The notes beneath the pieces were generated by a model. It made no database searches. It had not been told where the DNA came from and saw nothing but the letters and a program-made list of their open reading frames with translations. A program made the translations under genes and the position numbers. From an uncultured Bacteroidales bacterium (lineage in GTDB: Bacteria > Bacteroidota > Bacteroidia > Bacteroidales > Paludibacteraceae): 64,000 nucleotides of DNA. Below are positions 43,910 through 52,557 of this stretch, piece by piece. The DNA lies in the NCBI GenBank assembly GCA_902779705.1, contig CACZCR010000001.1, positions 124,001-188,000 of the forward strand, read 5' to 3'. Within the stretch, counting starts at the first letter, position 1. Each line of letters opens with the position of its first letter.

Positions 43910-45181
43910 ATGCTTTACCAACTTAACACATTGTTACAGGGTTTGCCAGGAGCACGTCTAATGACTTATATTTCCTTCCGTGCCATTTTGGCTGCGGTAT
44001 TGGCGATGTTGATCAGTATTTATTTTGGCAAGTGGTTTATCGGCTGGATGAAACGTCATCAGTTTTTTGAGACCCAGCGTGATGAAAAGATAGACCCGTT
44101 TAATGTAGCCAAAAAGGGCGTTCCTACCATGGGCGGTATAGTGATATTGGTGGCAATTTTGCTGCCATGTTTGCTTGTGGGGCGTCTGAGTAATATCTAC
44201 TTGCTGCTGATGATTGTAACCACAGTCATATTGGGCGCATTGGGTTTTGCTGATGACTATATCAAGACTTTCCGTCACAATAAGGAAGGCTTGAATGGTT
44301 GGATTAAGATAGGAGGCCAAGTATTGGTGGGTTTGATAGTAGGTCTTACGTTACGTTATAGCCCGATGGCAACGATGAATGAGCGTGTAACGACTCATGT
44401 GGAGAATCAGGTTACTTATGTGGTCAAGACACCAGCCGTTAAATCGACCAGAACAACGATACCATTTTTTAAGCACAATAACTTTAACTATGCCGATATG
44501 TTTTCGTTTTTGGGTGAACAGAATAAGTATCGTGCAGGTTGGATATTCTTTGTGCTGTTGACGGTATTGGTAGTGGCTGCGGTGAGCAATGGTGCTAATC
44601 TCAATGATGGTATGGATGGTATGTGTGCCGGTAACTCGGCTATCATTGGTATCGCTCTTATTGTGTTGGCCTATGTGAGCGGTAGCCTGGTGTGGGCTAA
44701 TTATTTTGATGTGATGTATATTCCCCATTCAGAAGAGTTGGTAGTCTTTTTGGCAGCTTTTGTGGGTGCTCTGATAGGTTATTTGTGGTGGAATAGTTTT
44801 CCGGCTCAGATTTTTATGGGTGACACCGGAAGCTTGGCCATTGGAGGTATCATTGGTGTTTGTGCGGTGTTGATACATAAGGAGTTGCTTGTTCCACTGC
44901 TTTGCGGTGTGTTCTTGATGGAAAGTGTGTCGGTTATTGTTCAGACGCAGGTGTATAAGTTCTATAAGCGTCGTGGTCGCCATGTGCGCGTGTGGAAGCG
45001 TACCCCATTGCATGACCATTTCCGTACGTCGATTGAGCAGGTGTTGAAAGTTGACCCTACTTGTGTGGTACGATTCAAGGGTCGCGATAATCTGGATCAC
45101 GAGTCCAAAATTGTTCTTCGATTCTGTATAGTAACGCTGATATTGGCAGCGATAACGATATTAACCCTCAAAATCCGTTGA
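43910..45181 (+). CDS. mraY: Phospho-MurNAc-pentapeptide translocase
   Basis: Integral membrane enzyme making lipid I from UDP-MurNAc-pentapeptide and undecaprenyl phosphate, 423 residues with about ten membrane segments. Signatures: TMGGIVILVAILLPCL, GFADDYIKTFRHNKEGL (the Asp-rich site), GANLNDGMDGM (~228), FPAQIFMGDTGSLAIGG (~300) and PLHDHFR (~365). It is ~60 residues longer than E. coli MraY owing to a periplasmic loop (~148-190) seen also in other Bacteroidota, as I recall. The stop overlaps the murD start. Confidence 0.95.
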   Translation: MLYQLNTLLQGLPGARLMTYISFRAILAAVLAMLISIYFGKWFIGWMKRHQFFETQRDEKIDPFNVAKKGVPTMGGIVILVAILLPCLLVGRLSNIYLLLMIVTTVILGALGFADDYIKTFRHNKEGLNGWIKIGGQVLVGLIVGLTLRYSPMATMNERVTTHVENQVTYVVKTPAVKSTRTTIPFFKHNNFNYADMFSFLGEQNKYRAGWIFFVLLTVLVVAAVSNGANLNDGMDGMCAGNSAIIGIALIVLAYVSGSLVWANYFDVMYIPHSEELVVFLAAFVGALIGYLWWNSFPAQIFMGDTGSLAIGGIIGVCAVLIHKELLVPLLCGVFLMESVSVIVQTQVYKFYKRRGRHVRVWKRTPLHDHFRTSIEQVLKVDPTCVVRFKGRDNLDHESKIVLRFCIVTLILAAITILTLKIR

Positions 45182-46464
45182 TGATGAAACGAATAGTAGT
45201 TTTAGGAGCAGGTGAGAGTGGAACCGGTGCGGCTATACTCGCCAAGACCAAAGGTTATGATGTGTTTGTAAGTGATATGGGTGAGATTAAACCCACCTAT
45301 CAAGCGCTTTTGGAGCAACATGCTATTCCTTGGGAGCATCATCAGCATACAGTGGAGTTGATTTTGAATGCAGAAGAGGTGGTAAAGAGTCCGGGTATTC
45401 CTGATACGGCTCCCATTATAGTACAACTTAAGGCGCAGAATACTCCTATTATCTCGGAGATAGAGTTTGCGGCGCGCTATACGTCTGCTAAGATGATTTG
45501 TATTACCGGTAGCAATGGTAAGACCACTACGACTTCACTTATTTTCGACATGCTTTATCGTGCAGGGTTGGATGTTGGTTTGGCCGGAAATATCGGCAAT
45601 TCGCTTGCATTGCAGGTGGCGCAGCAGGATCATGCGTACTATGTGATTGAGTTGTCCTCTTTCCAGTTGGATAATATGTATGACTTTAAGGCTGACGTTG
45701 CCATTCTGCTCAATATTACGCCAGACCATTTGGATCGTTATGAGTATAAGTTTCAAAACTATGTGGATGCCAAGTTCCGCATTACCCGTAATCAGACCAA
45801 GGAGGATGCGTTCATATATTGGGCGGAAGATCCGGTGATTGATCGTGAAATGAAAAAGTTGCAGCTAGGAGCAACTCTTTACCCGTTTGGTTTTAAGATG
45901 CCATCTCCGTTGCCTGTTGGAGAGGATGAGTTGGCACTAAAGGGCAAGCATAACCAACTGAACTCGATGGCGGCTACATTAGCGGCTCAAGCAGTGGGTA
46001 TTAAAAAGGATGTGATTCGTGAGAGTTTGACTCAGTTTGCAGGAGTGGAGCATCGTCTGCAGTACATAGCTACAGTAGGCGGGGTGCGGTTTATCAATGA
46101 TAGCAAGGCAACTAATGTTAATTCGTGTTGGTATGCCTTGGAGTCGATGAACACTCCGACAGTACTTATTCTGGGTGGTAAGGATAAAGGAAATGATTAC
46201 TCTGAGATAGATGAATTGGTTCGCCAGAAATGCCATACGTTGGTTTTTATGGGGCTGCACAATGAGAAATTGCATGAGCATTTTGATTCATTTGGTCTGC
46301 CAATCATTGATACAGATAATATAGAGGATGCAGTTCGCGGCGCTTATCAGGCAGCAGAGGAAGGCGATACTGTATTGCTCAGCCCGTGCTGCGCAAGTTT
46401 TGACCTTTTCCGCTCTTATGAGGATCGAGGCGAACAATTTGCTCAACAAGTACGTCAACTTTGA
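45181..46464 (+). CDS. murD: UDP-MurNAc-L-alanine: D-glutamate ligase
   Basis: Cytoplasmic Mur ligase adding D-Glu, 427 residues. N-terminal Rossmann-like VVLGAGESGTGAAILA, SPGIP (UDP site), ATP site ITGSNGKTTTTSLIF (~111), LAGNIGNSL, YVIELSSFQLD, LNITPDHLDRY, GVEHRLQYIA and NDSKATNVNS (~300). The ATG at 45181 shares its A with the mraY TGA. A TTG directly upstream is also open but unnecessary, and a second ATG follows at 45184. Confidence 0.95.
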   Translation: MMKRIVVLGAGESGTGAAILAKTKGYDVFVSDMGEIKPTYQALLEQHAIPWEHHQHTVELILNAEEVVKSPGIPDTAPIIVQLKAQNTPIISEIEFAARYTSAKMICITGSNGKTTTTSLIFDMLYRAGLDVGLAGNIGNSLALQVAQQDHAYYVIELSSFQLDNMYDFKADVAILLNITPDHLDRYEYKFQNYVDAKFRITRNQTKEDAFIYWAEDPVIDREMKKLQLGATLYPFGFKMPSPLPVGEDELALKGKHNQLNSMAATLAAQAVGIKKDVIRESLTQFAGVEHRLQYIATVGGVRFINDSKATNVNSCWYALESMNTPTVLILGGKDKGNDYSEIDELVRQKCHTLVFMGLHNEKLHEHFDSFGLPIIDTDNIEDAVRGAYQAAEEGDTVLLSPCCASFDLFRSYEDRGEQFAQQVRQL

Positions 46465-46470
46465 TATGTT

Positions 46471-47793
46471 ATGACACAACAAGCAACTGACTTGATTAAT
46501 AAACGGGGGATTGATAAGACCTTCTGGGTGCTATTCGGCGCATTGATTGTCGCTGCGGCTATTGCGTTGTTTTCGGCTTCCAGTACATTGGTTTATAAAT
46601 CCGGTTCTGCTCTTAGCGGTGTCGGCCAGCAATTGGTCTTCATCGCGTTGGGAGTGTTGGTTGCTTTTGTATTGCAATATCTACCTTCGCGCGCTATTCG
46701 TTTTGGCGGTTATTTTGTGCTGGCAATAGCTATTGCGTTGTGTGTGTCTACATTATTCCCGTCCTTGCCGTGGGTTAAAACTATCAATGGTGCTTCACGA
46801 TGGGTGAAGATAGGTGTTCAGTTCCAGCCATCTGAGTTGGCTAAATTGTCTTTGGTGATTGTTGTGGCTGATCTGCTTTCGCGGGTAGATCGAAAGGATG
46901 AAGATTCGTTTAAACGTATATATTGGTGGGTGATTGGAATATCTGCAGTTACTATTTTGCCGATCATGCATGGTAATCTGTCGACTGCTATTTTGATGGG
47001 TGGTGTGATAGTGTTGATGCTTTTTCTGGCGCGCTTTCCATGGAAGTATATTTTATGGACAATAGTTGTGCCTGTGGTGGGGCTGTTTTTGCTTCTGCTC
47101 GTGGCAAAGTATGCATATATAGATAAGCATAAGGAGTTACCGCATATTATAGAGCGCACAGAAACTTGGGTTAGTCGTATCAATGCATTTATCGGATCAG
47201 ATAGCGAGCAGGGGGGACAGACAATACCTTGGGAACGTATGAACGCGGAACAACGTAAGAAGGAAATGCGTAAGGAGATGACTTCCAAGGAAGGAATGCA
47301 GCGGGCTTATGCTCAATTGGCTGTAAACCGTGGTGGTAAGACGCCCATTGGTGTTGGACCGGGTAATAGTAAGGAGCGTGACTATTTGCCATTTGCTTAT
47401 GCAGATTATATTTTTGCCATTATAGTTGAGGAATCAGGGGTGATAGGAGCTTTTCTATTAGGTTTTCTCTACTTGGCTATTTTGTTTAGGGCATGTTATG
47501 TGTCCAGCCGTTTTGATGACTATGCGGCTATGTTGATGGTGATGGGTGTTGCGTTGATGCTCACTTGTCAAGCAATAATATCGATGTTAGTAGCGGTAGG
47601 TTTGGGACCGGTAACCGGTCAGCCACTACCTCTCATATCTCGTGGTGGTACGAGTGCACTGCTTACCAGTTTATATTTTGGTATAATGATGTGCGTTAGC
47701 CGTGAGCAACTCACTCGCCGTAAGAGGATAGATATGACCGCTCGTGATTCGGCAGCCGAGGTTCCCGATGTGGTAGTATTAGATGATAAATAA
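46471..47793 (+). CDS. ftsW: SEDS glycosyltransferase FtsW
   Basis: Septal peptidoglycan glycosyltransferase, 440 residues with about ten membrane segments. SEDS features: GASRWVKIGVQFQPSELAKL (~108-127), a long extracytoplasmic loop with Glu/Arg-rich sequence (~225-290), YLPFAYADYIFAIIVEESG (~307) and PLPLISRGGTSALLTSLYFG (~385). It works with FtsI, encoded in the same cluster. The C-terminus (~415-440) is a short charged cytoplasmic tail. It starts 6 bases after murD and precedes murG by 14 bases. Confidence 0.94.
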   Translation: MTQQATDLINKRGIDKTFWVLFGALIVAAAIALFSASSTLVYKSGSALSGVGQQLVFIALGVLVAFVLQYLPSRAIRFGGYFVLAIAIALCVSTLFPSLPWVKTINGASRWVKIGVQFQPSELAKLSLVIVVADLLSRVDRKDEDSFKRIYWWVIGISAVTILPIMHGNLSTAILMGGVIVLMLFLARFPWKYILWTIVVPVVGLFLLLLVAKYAYIDKHKELPHIIERTETWVSRINAFIGSDSEQGGQTIPWERMNAEQRKKEMRKEMTSKEGMQRAYAQLAVNRGGKTPIGVGPGNSKERDYLPFAYADYIFAIIVEESGVIGAFLLGFLYLAILFRACYVSSRFDDYAAMLMVMGVALMLTCQAIISMLVAVGLGPVTGQPLPLISRGGTSALLTSLYFGIMMCVSREQLTRRKRIDMTARDSAAEVPDVVVLDDK

Positions 47794-47807
47794 CAAAACA
47801 ATATACT

Positions 47808-48875
47808 ATGAATTATCTTATTTCCGGAGGTGGCACCGGTGGCCACATTTTTCCAGCAGTGAGTATAGCGAATGCCCTTCGCGAATTGGACCCAGAAGCG
47901 CATATTCTGTTTGTCGGAGCATTGGGGCGTATGGAAATGGAGCGTGTACCGCAAGCGGGCTATGATATCATAGGCTTGCCTGTGCGCGGTTTCAACCGTT
48001 CACAACCTTGGAAGAATGTGTCGGTACTGATTGACTTGTTTCGTTCGATGATTCAGGCTCGTCGTATAATCCGTGATTTTCGTCCTGATGTGGGTGTGGG
48101 AGTTGGCGGATATGCTTCCGGCGCGGCTATGAAAGTGGCGGCCTGGATGGGGGTGCCGATAGTACTTCAGGAACAAAATGGTTTTGCCGGCGTGACGAAT
48201 AAGCTATTGCGTAATAACGCCTCTAAGATTTGTGTGGCGTACGAAGGCATGGAGCGTTTCTTTGCCGCTGAAAAGATTATCTTGACCGGTAATCCGGTTC
48301 GTCAGAACCTACTTGACGGTAAGCGTCACGAGTCGAATAGAAAGAATCTGTTGGTCATTGGCGGCAGCCTTGGAGCGCGTACAATCAACGAAGCCATCAA
48401 GGCGGCTTTGCCGGAATTAGCAAAAATGGATATACAAGTGGTATGGCAGACGGGGAAAATTTATTATGACAAGTGTTATGCGGCATGGGAGGCTGCCGGG
48501 AGCCCTGTTAATGTTGAGTGTTGCGACTTTCTTTCCGATATGCCTGATCGTTATGCGCAAGCAGATCTTGTGATATCTCGCGCGGGGGCCAGTTCAATTA
48601 GCGAACTGTGTTTGTTAGGGAAACCGGCGATTTTGGTGCCTTCACCCAATGTGGCGGAAGACCACCAGACGCACAATGCTATGGCGCTTGTTAAGCGCAA
48701 TGCTGCAGTTTTGGTGCGCGATGCGGATGCGGCCAAAGAGTTGGTTGGCAAGGCATGCGAACTGATCCAACAGCCTGAACTGCTGAACAAACTGCATACC
48801 AACATACTGAAACTGGCGCAAAAAGATTCGGCTAAACGAATAGCAGAGGAAGTGATGAAACTGACAAAAAAATAA
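47808..48875 (+). CDS. murG: UDP-GlcNAc: lipid I GlcNAc transferase
   Basis: Peripheral membrane glycosyltransferase (GT28) forming lipid II, 355 residues. It begins with the glycine-rich SGGGTGGHIFPAVSIANAL, followed by VGVGGYASGAAMKVAAW (~98), LQEQNGFAGVTNKLL (~121), GGSLGARTINEA (~180), VVWQTGK, and the UDP-GlcNAc-binding SRAGASSISELCLLGKPAILVP (~250-272). It is the last gene of the cluster in this window; murC, ftsQ, ftsA and ftsZ, often next in Bacteroidota, are replaced here by tRNA-Ser and unrelated genes. Confidence 0.95.
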   Translation: MNYLISGGGTGGHIFPAVSIANALRELDPEAHILFVGALGRMEMERVPQAGYDIIGLPVRGFNRSQPWKNVSVLIDLFRSMIQARRIIRDFRPDVGVGVGGYASGAAMKVAAWMGVPIVLQEQNGFAGVTNKLLRNNASKICVAYEGMERFFAAEKIILTGNPVRQNLLDGKRHESNRKNLLVIGGSLGARTINEAIKAALPELAKMDIQVVWQTGKIYYDKCYAAWEAAGSPVNVECCDFLSDMPDRYAQADLVISRAGASSISELCLLGKPAILVPSPNVAEDHQTHNAMALVKRNAAVLVRDADAAKELVGKACELIQQPELLNKLHTNILKLAQKDSAKRIAEEVMKLTKK

Positions 48876-48892
48876 GCGAACTTGCGTTCGCT
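48875..48892. repeat. Perfect hairpin directly after murG
   Basis: AGCGAAC, four-base loop, GTTCGCT; its first base is the last base of the murG stop. No T run follows, so it is at most a weak terminator or an mRNA 3' end structure. Confidence 0.55.
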
Positions 48893-48946
48893 GCGGAGAG
48901 AGAGGGATTTCTTTGTAATCCCAGTATGCCAGAGGCATCCTGTACA
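48892..48946 (-). pseudogene. Decayed tRNA-Ser 3' fragment
   Basis: Bases 48892-48909 (tgcggagagagagggatt) are identical to 49007-49024, which covers the acceptor and T-stem 3' part of tRNA-Ser(UGA) plus two flanking bases. Read on the minus strand, the fragment continues upstream with a variable-arm-like hairpin (ATGCC-TCT-GGCAT) and a T-arm-like GGGATT...AATCCC stem whose loop no longer reads TTCGAAT. No 5' half or anticodon arm is present, so it is not a functional tRNA. Confidence 0.55.
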
Positions 48947-49000
48947 AAATAAAAACTCAATTTCCTTGCTCAAGAAAACTTGGACAGAAAACCTGAGTTT
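48945..49000 (-). terminator. Probable terminator of tRNA-Ser(UGA)
   Basis: On the minus strand AAACTCA (49000-48994) pairs with TGAGTTT (48959-48953), and a T-rich tail (TTATTTTG) follows. The loop is long, with an inner CTTG...CAAG stem. Confidence 0.5.
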
Positions 49001-49008
49001 CTATTTTG

Positions 49009-49093
49009 CGGAGAGAGAGGGATTCGAACCCCCGGTACCTTTCAGTACAACGGTTTTCAAGACCGCCGCGATCGACCACTCCGCCATCTCTCC
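49009..49093 (-). tRNA. tRNA-Ser (anticodon UGA)
   Basis: 85 nt on the minus strand. The acceptor stem GGAGAGA pairs with TCTCTCC, with discriminator G. The anticodon loop CTTGAAA gives anticodon TGA; there is a class II variable arm, and the T loop is within GGGTTCGAATCCC. CCA is not encoded. Promoter at 49149-49119. Confidence 0.95.
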
Positions 49094-49118
49094 TATGTTT
49101 TCTTTTCGAAAACGGCTG

Positions 49119-49150
49119 CAAAGGTACTGCTTTTTTTTGACATATGCAAA
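49119..49150 (-). promoter_or_regulatory. Promoter of tRNA-Ser(UGA)
   Basis: Minus strand TTTGCATATGTC from 49150 and -7 box TACCTTTG at 49126-49119, with the TTG and TA starts 23 nt apart. Confidence 0.8.
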
Positions 49151-49183
49151 TTTTTTTGTAAAATTGCCAAAATTAATGTATAA

Positions 49184-50368
49184 ATGGTTAATGATATAAC
49201 GGGAAATAGGCGGATGCTTGCCAAGACTTTTAAGGGGCTGGAAGAAGTGTTGGCTAAAGAATTGATTGAATTAGGTGCAGACGATGTGCAAATTGAGCGT
49301 CGTGCGGTTTCGTTTACGGGCGATAGGGCATTGTTGTATAGGGCCAATCTGTGTCTGCGAACAGCATCGCGCGTTTTAGTGCCAATCAAGAAACAGAGTT
49401 GTGATGGTTCTAAGCCTGATGACTGGCTATATGAAATGGTTAGGGCGGTTAATTGGGCGGAATATATGACTTCAGATACTACGTTCTCTATAGATACGAC
49501 GGTTTATAGTGATGTGTTTCGAAATAGCCGTTTTGTTACCTATCGAGTTAAGGATGCGATTGTGGATTGGTGGATAGATAAGGAGGGGAAACGTCCGAAT
49601 GTAAAGGTTACTGCACCAGATTTGTATATCAATGTCCATATAGCCAATAAGACGGTAACTATTAGTTTGGATAGTTCGGGAGAGTCGCTTCATAAGCGTG
49701 GCTATCGTGTTGCGAACACAGAAGCGCCTATTAATGAAGCTTTGGCTGCAGGAATGTTGTTGATGGCAGGATGGCAAGGACAGTCGGATTTATATGATCC
49801 TATGTGTGGCTCGGGAACAATCCCTATTGAGGCAGCATTGATTGCACGTAATATAGCACCAGGAGTGTTTCGTCAGTCATTTGCCTTTGAAAAATGGAAG
49901 GATTTTGATCCTGAATTATGGAGCGAGATTTATAATGACGATAGTCAGGAACGCGAGTTTGAGCATAAGATCTATGGTTCTGATGCGTCATTTTATGCCA
50001 TTCAACAAGCTACGAAAAACATCAAAGCGGCTGGCGTTAGTAAAGATGTCGAACTAAAGCAGATTCGTTTAGAAGAAGTTAAGGATGTGAATGCTGATGG
50101 AGCTTTAGTTATGATGAATCCTCCTTATGGAGAACGCCTTAAGAGTAACAAGGAGATGGAAGACTTGTATGCTGCGATTGGTACTACGTTGAAACATCAA
50201 TTCACCGGAGCAACGGCATGGATTATCTCGTCCAATGTGGAGGCAATGAAACGCATCGGACTTAAGCCGTCCAAGAAATACCACTTGCTGAATGGTGAGC
50301 TCGATTGCCAGTTTAATAAATACGAATTGTTTCATGGAAAAAGAAATGAAGCCCATTTACATAGCTGA
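49184..50368 (+). CDS. THUMP-domain rRNA guanine-N2 methyltransferase (RlmL-like)
   Basis: Likely 23S rRNA m2G methyltransferase, 394 residues. It has an N-terminal ferredoxin-like/THUMP part ([22 protein letters not shown], ~11-32; [28 protein letters not shown]) and a C-terminal Rossmann methyltransferase with [20 protein letters not shown] (~205), GSDAS (~265) and the catalytic NPPYGERL (~310). It corresponds to the N-terminal half of E. coli RlmL (m2G2445) without the RlmK part, which is usual for stand-alone homologues. It overlaps queA by 23 bases. Confidence 0.88.
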   Translation: MVNDITGNRRMLAKTFKGLEEVLAKELIELGADDVQIERRAVSFTGDRALLYRANLCLRTASRVLVPIKKQSCDGSKPDDWLYEMVRAVNWAEYMTSDTTFSIDTTVYSDVFRNSRFVTYRVKDAIVDWWIDKEGKRPNVKVTAPDLYINVHIANKTVTISLDSSGESLHKRGYRVANTEAPINEALAAGMLLMAGWQGQSDLYDPMCGSGTIPIEAALIARNIAPGVFRQSFAFEKWKDFDPELWSEIYNDDSQEREFEHKIYGSDASFYAIQQATKNIKAAGVSKDVELKQIRLEEVKDVNADGALVMMNPPYGERLKSNKEMEDLYAAIGTTLKHQFTGATAWIISSNVEAMKRIGLKPSKKYHLLNGELDCQFNKYELFHGKRNEAHLHS

Positions 50369-51566
50369 TTATAATTATCCATTGCCAGACGAACGAATTG
50401 CTAAATATCCTTTGGCAGAGCGTGATCACAGTAAATTGTTGGTCTATAGGGATGGTAAGGTAGGTGAAGATCGTTTTTACAATGTAGGTGACTATATTGT
50501 TCCGCATTCACTACTTGTGTACAATAATACGCGTGTGATACAAGCGCGTTTGGAGTTCCACAAGCGGAGAGCCTCCGCAGGCGAAAACGCTATGCAGGTT
50601 CAGGGAGCACGTATTGAAGTCTTTTGTTTAGAGCCGCTAGTGCCACATGACTACCAATTGTCGTTGGGATCAACGAATGGCTGTGTATGGAAATGCATGG
50701 TGGGCAACGCGAAGAAATGGCATGATGAACCTATAGAATTAAAAATTAAAAATGAAAAATTAAAAATTACCTTGCTCGCATGCAAGGAACAAGTGTTGGG
50801 AAATACTTTTGCCGTGCGTTTTGAATGGGAAGAAACGAACGTGTCTTTTGCGGAGATATTGGATGCTGCCGGTGAATTGCCTATTCCGCCGTATTTGAAC
50901 CGGAAGACGGAAGAGAGTGATTTGAAGACTTATCAAACCGTATATTCGCGTATTAAGGGTTCGGTGGCTGCTCCAACAGCAGGTTTACATTTTACGGAGC
51001 GGGTGTTGGATGATATTCGTCAACGGGGCATTGAAACGGATGAGGTGACGTTGCATGTAGGGGCAGGAACGTTTTTGCCGGTTAAGACTGCTGATGCTAA
51101 TGAGCATATGATGCACACGGAGATTATTGCCGTACCGCGCGAGACGATAGCGCATATACAACAGAAATTGGGAAAGATTGTAGCGGTTGGGACAACGAGT
51201 ATGCGTACACTCGAGAGTTTGTATTTTATTGGTTGTCATCCTGAGAATGCGACGGTGTCGCAGTTCGAGCCTTATGAGCGCGACTATACTATGTCGGTTA
51301 ATGATGCGTTGCAAGCGATATTGGATTATCTGGATGCTACAGGACAACAGACTTTGCATGCTGAGACGCAGATTATGATCAAACCTGGCTATACGTTTCG
51401 CATTGTCGATCAACTCATTACTAACTTCCACCAACCGCAGTCTACGTTGTTGCTTTTAGTGAGTGCTTTTGTAGATGGAGATTGGAAGACGATTTATGAC
51501 TATGCGTTGTCGCACGATTTTCGTTTTTTGAGTTACGGTGATAGTTCCATATTGAATAGAAGATGA
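50346..51566 (+). CDS. queA: S-adenosylmethionine:tRNA ribosyltransferase-isomerase
   Basis: Transfers and rearranges the ribosyl part of SAM to form epoxyqueuosine in tRNA. 406 residues in the longer Bacteroidota form ([20 protein letters not shown] start; GELPIPPYLNRK; SVAAPTAGLHFTERVL; HVGAGTFLPVK; AVGTTSMRTLESLY; TNFHQPQSTLLLLVSAF; DFRFLSYGDSS end). A short Arg/Ala/Ser insert (~73-84) and an unusual Lys/Leu stretch at ~131-141 (IELKIKNEKLKI) are encoded by repeat-like DNA (50564-50578 and 50737-50768). The ATG at 50346 was chosen over 50334 and 50292 from family N-termini. The end overlaps tatD by ATGA. Confidence 0.9.
   Translation: MKPIYIADYNYPLPDERIAKYPLAERDHSKLLVYRDGKVGEDRFYNVGDYIVPHSLLVYNNTRVIQARLEFHKRRASAGENAMQVQGARIEVFCLEPLVPHDYQLSLGSTNGCVWKCMVGNAKKWHDEPIELKIKNEKLKITLLACKEQVLGNTFAVRFEWEETNVSFAEILDAAGELPIPPYLNRKTEESDLKTYQTVYSRIKGSVAAPTAGLHFTERVLDDIRQRGIETDEVTLHVGAGTFLPVKTADANEHMMHTEIIAVPRETIAHIQQKLGKIVAVGTTSMRTLESLYFIGCHPENATVSQFEPYERDYTMSVNDALQAILDYLDATGQQTLHAETQIMIKPGYTFRIVDQLITNFHQPQSTLLLLVSAFVDGDWKTIYDYALSHDFRFLSYGDSSILNRR
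50564..50578. repeat. GC-rich hairpin inside queA
   Basis: GCGGAG, three-base loop, CTCCGC, followed closely by GCG-AAAA-CGC. It encodes an insert not expected at this place in QueA proteins. Confidence 0.55.
50737..50768. repeat. AT-only repeat inside queA
   Basis: Copies of AATTAAAA and related units (aattaaaaattaaaaatgaa, then aaattaaaaatt), 31 of 32 bases A or T. They are read in frame as a Lys/Leu/Ile-rich stretch. Composition is unlike the flanking gene. Confidence 0.7.
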
Positions 51567-52324
51567 TTGATACACATTGTCATATAGATGAGGAGGCTTT
51601 TGGAGCTGACCGCGAAGAGGTGATTGCTCGTCAGAAGGAGGCAGGGGTTGACGCAATGATTGTGCCCGGTGTGAATGTAGCATCTATTGAAACTGTCATG
51701 CAGGTTTGTCATCAGCATCCCGGCTATTGTTATCCCGCTTTGGGTCTGCACCCCGAAGATGTCAAAGCCGATTGGCAGGAACAGTTAGCGATTGTTGAGC
51801 AGGCTATACGGGCAAACCGGAACGAGTTGGTTGCAATAGGCGAGATAGGGTTGGACTATTATTGGGACAAGACCTTTAAAGATGAACAACAGGAAGTACT
51901 TCGGCGGCAGATGGAATTGGCTAAAGAACTGGACTTACCTGTGATCTTGCATAATCGTGAATCAACGGAGGATATTCTGCGCATCGCCAAAGAGGTAGGC
52001 GGACGAGGTGTGTTTCATTGTTTCAACGGAAGTCGTGAAACGGCGCAGCAGATTTTGGAGATGGATTTTTATGTGGGAATAGGTGGTGTGTTGACATTTA
52101 AGAATAGTAAATTGGCTGAGAAGCTGGATGTGGTGCCTTTGGGGCGTGTTCTATTGGAGACGGACGCTCCTTATATGGCACCTGTTCCGCATCGTGGCGA
52201 ACGAAACGAAAGTAGGTTTATGATTCATGTTGCAGAACGACTCGCGGATGTGTATAATTGTGCCTTAGAAGAGATAAATATGGTGACAAATACTAACGCA
52301 AAGCAACTTTTTAAAATAAAATAA
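51563..52324 (+). CDS. TatD-family metal-dependent hydrolase/DNase
   Basis: A 253-residue TIM-barrel hydrolase of the TatD family, with reported 3'-5' exonuclease activity in relatives. Metal ligands are visible: MIDTHCHID (HxH), AIGEIGLDYYWD (Glu), LPVILHNRES (His), RGVFHCFNGS (His) and LLETDAPYMAP (Asp near the end). It starts within the queA stop (ATGA overlap), so expression is coupled to tRNA/rRNA modification genes. The C-terminus TNTNAKQLFKIK is typical. Confidence 0.92.
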   Translation: MIDTHCHIDEEAFGADREEVIARQKEAGVDAMIVPGVNVASIETVMQVCHQHPGYCYPALGLHPEDVKADWQEQLAIVEQAIRANRNELVAIGEIGLDYYWDKTFKDEQQEVLRRQMELAKELDLPVILHNRESTEDILRIAKEVGGRGVFHCFNGSRETAQQILEMDFYVGIGGVLTFKNSKLAEKLDVVPLGRVLLETDAPYMAPVPHRGERNESRFMIHVAERLADVYNCALEEINMVTNTNAKQLFKIK

Positions 52325-52344
52325 TGAAAAAAATGCACAAAAAC

Positions 52345-52375
52345 TTGCGTATATCAAAAAAAAGCAGTAATTTTG
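52345..52375 (+). promoter_or_regulatory. Promoter of tRNA-Ser(GGA), possibly also of the exb genes
   Basis: TTGCGTATATC from 52345 and -7 box TAATTTTG at 52368-52375 (23 nt start to start), 36 bases before the mature tRNA 5' end. No terminator is visible between the tRNA and exbB. Confidence 0.8.
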
Positions 52376-52410
52376 TAGCCGATATTGAAAAATAATGCTT
52401 AAAAAGCGCA

Positions 52411-52498
52411 GGAGAGATGCTCGAGTGGTTGAAGAGGCACGCCTGGAAAGCGTGTAAACTCCAAAAGGGTTTCCGGGGTTCGAATCCCCGTCTCTCCG
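52411..52498 (+). tRNA. tRNA-Ser (anticodon GGA)
   Basis: 88 nt. The acceptor stem GGAGAGA pairs with TCTCTCC, discriminator G. Anticodon loop CTGGAAA in stem CACGC/GCGTG; class II variable arm; T arm CGGGGTTCGAATCCCCG. CCA is not encoded (CA follows, then CA). Confidence 0.96.
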
Positions 52499-52557
52499 CA
52501 CAACATTGAAAACACATAAATAACATTAAAAATAACAATTATTCAATTTTTAATCTC

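Noticed and set aside
50292-50345. Earlier QueA starts at 50292 and 50334
   Set aside because: They lie deeper in the upstream methyltransferase gene, and family members begin close to the [13 protein letters not shown] segment, which matches 50346.
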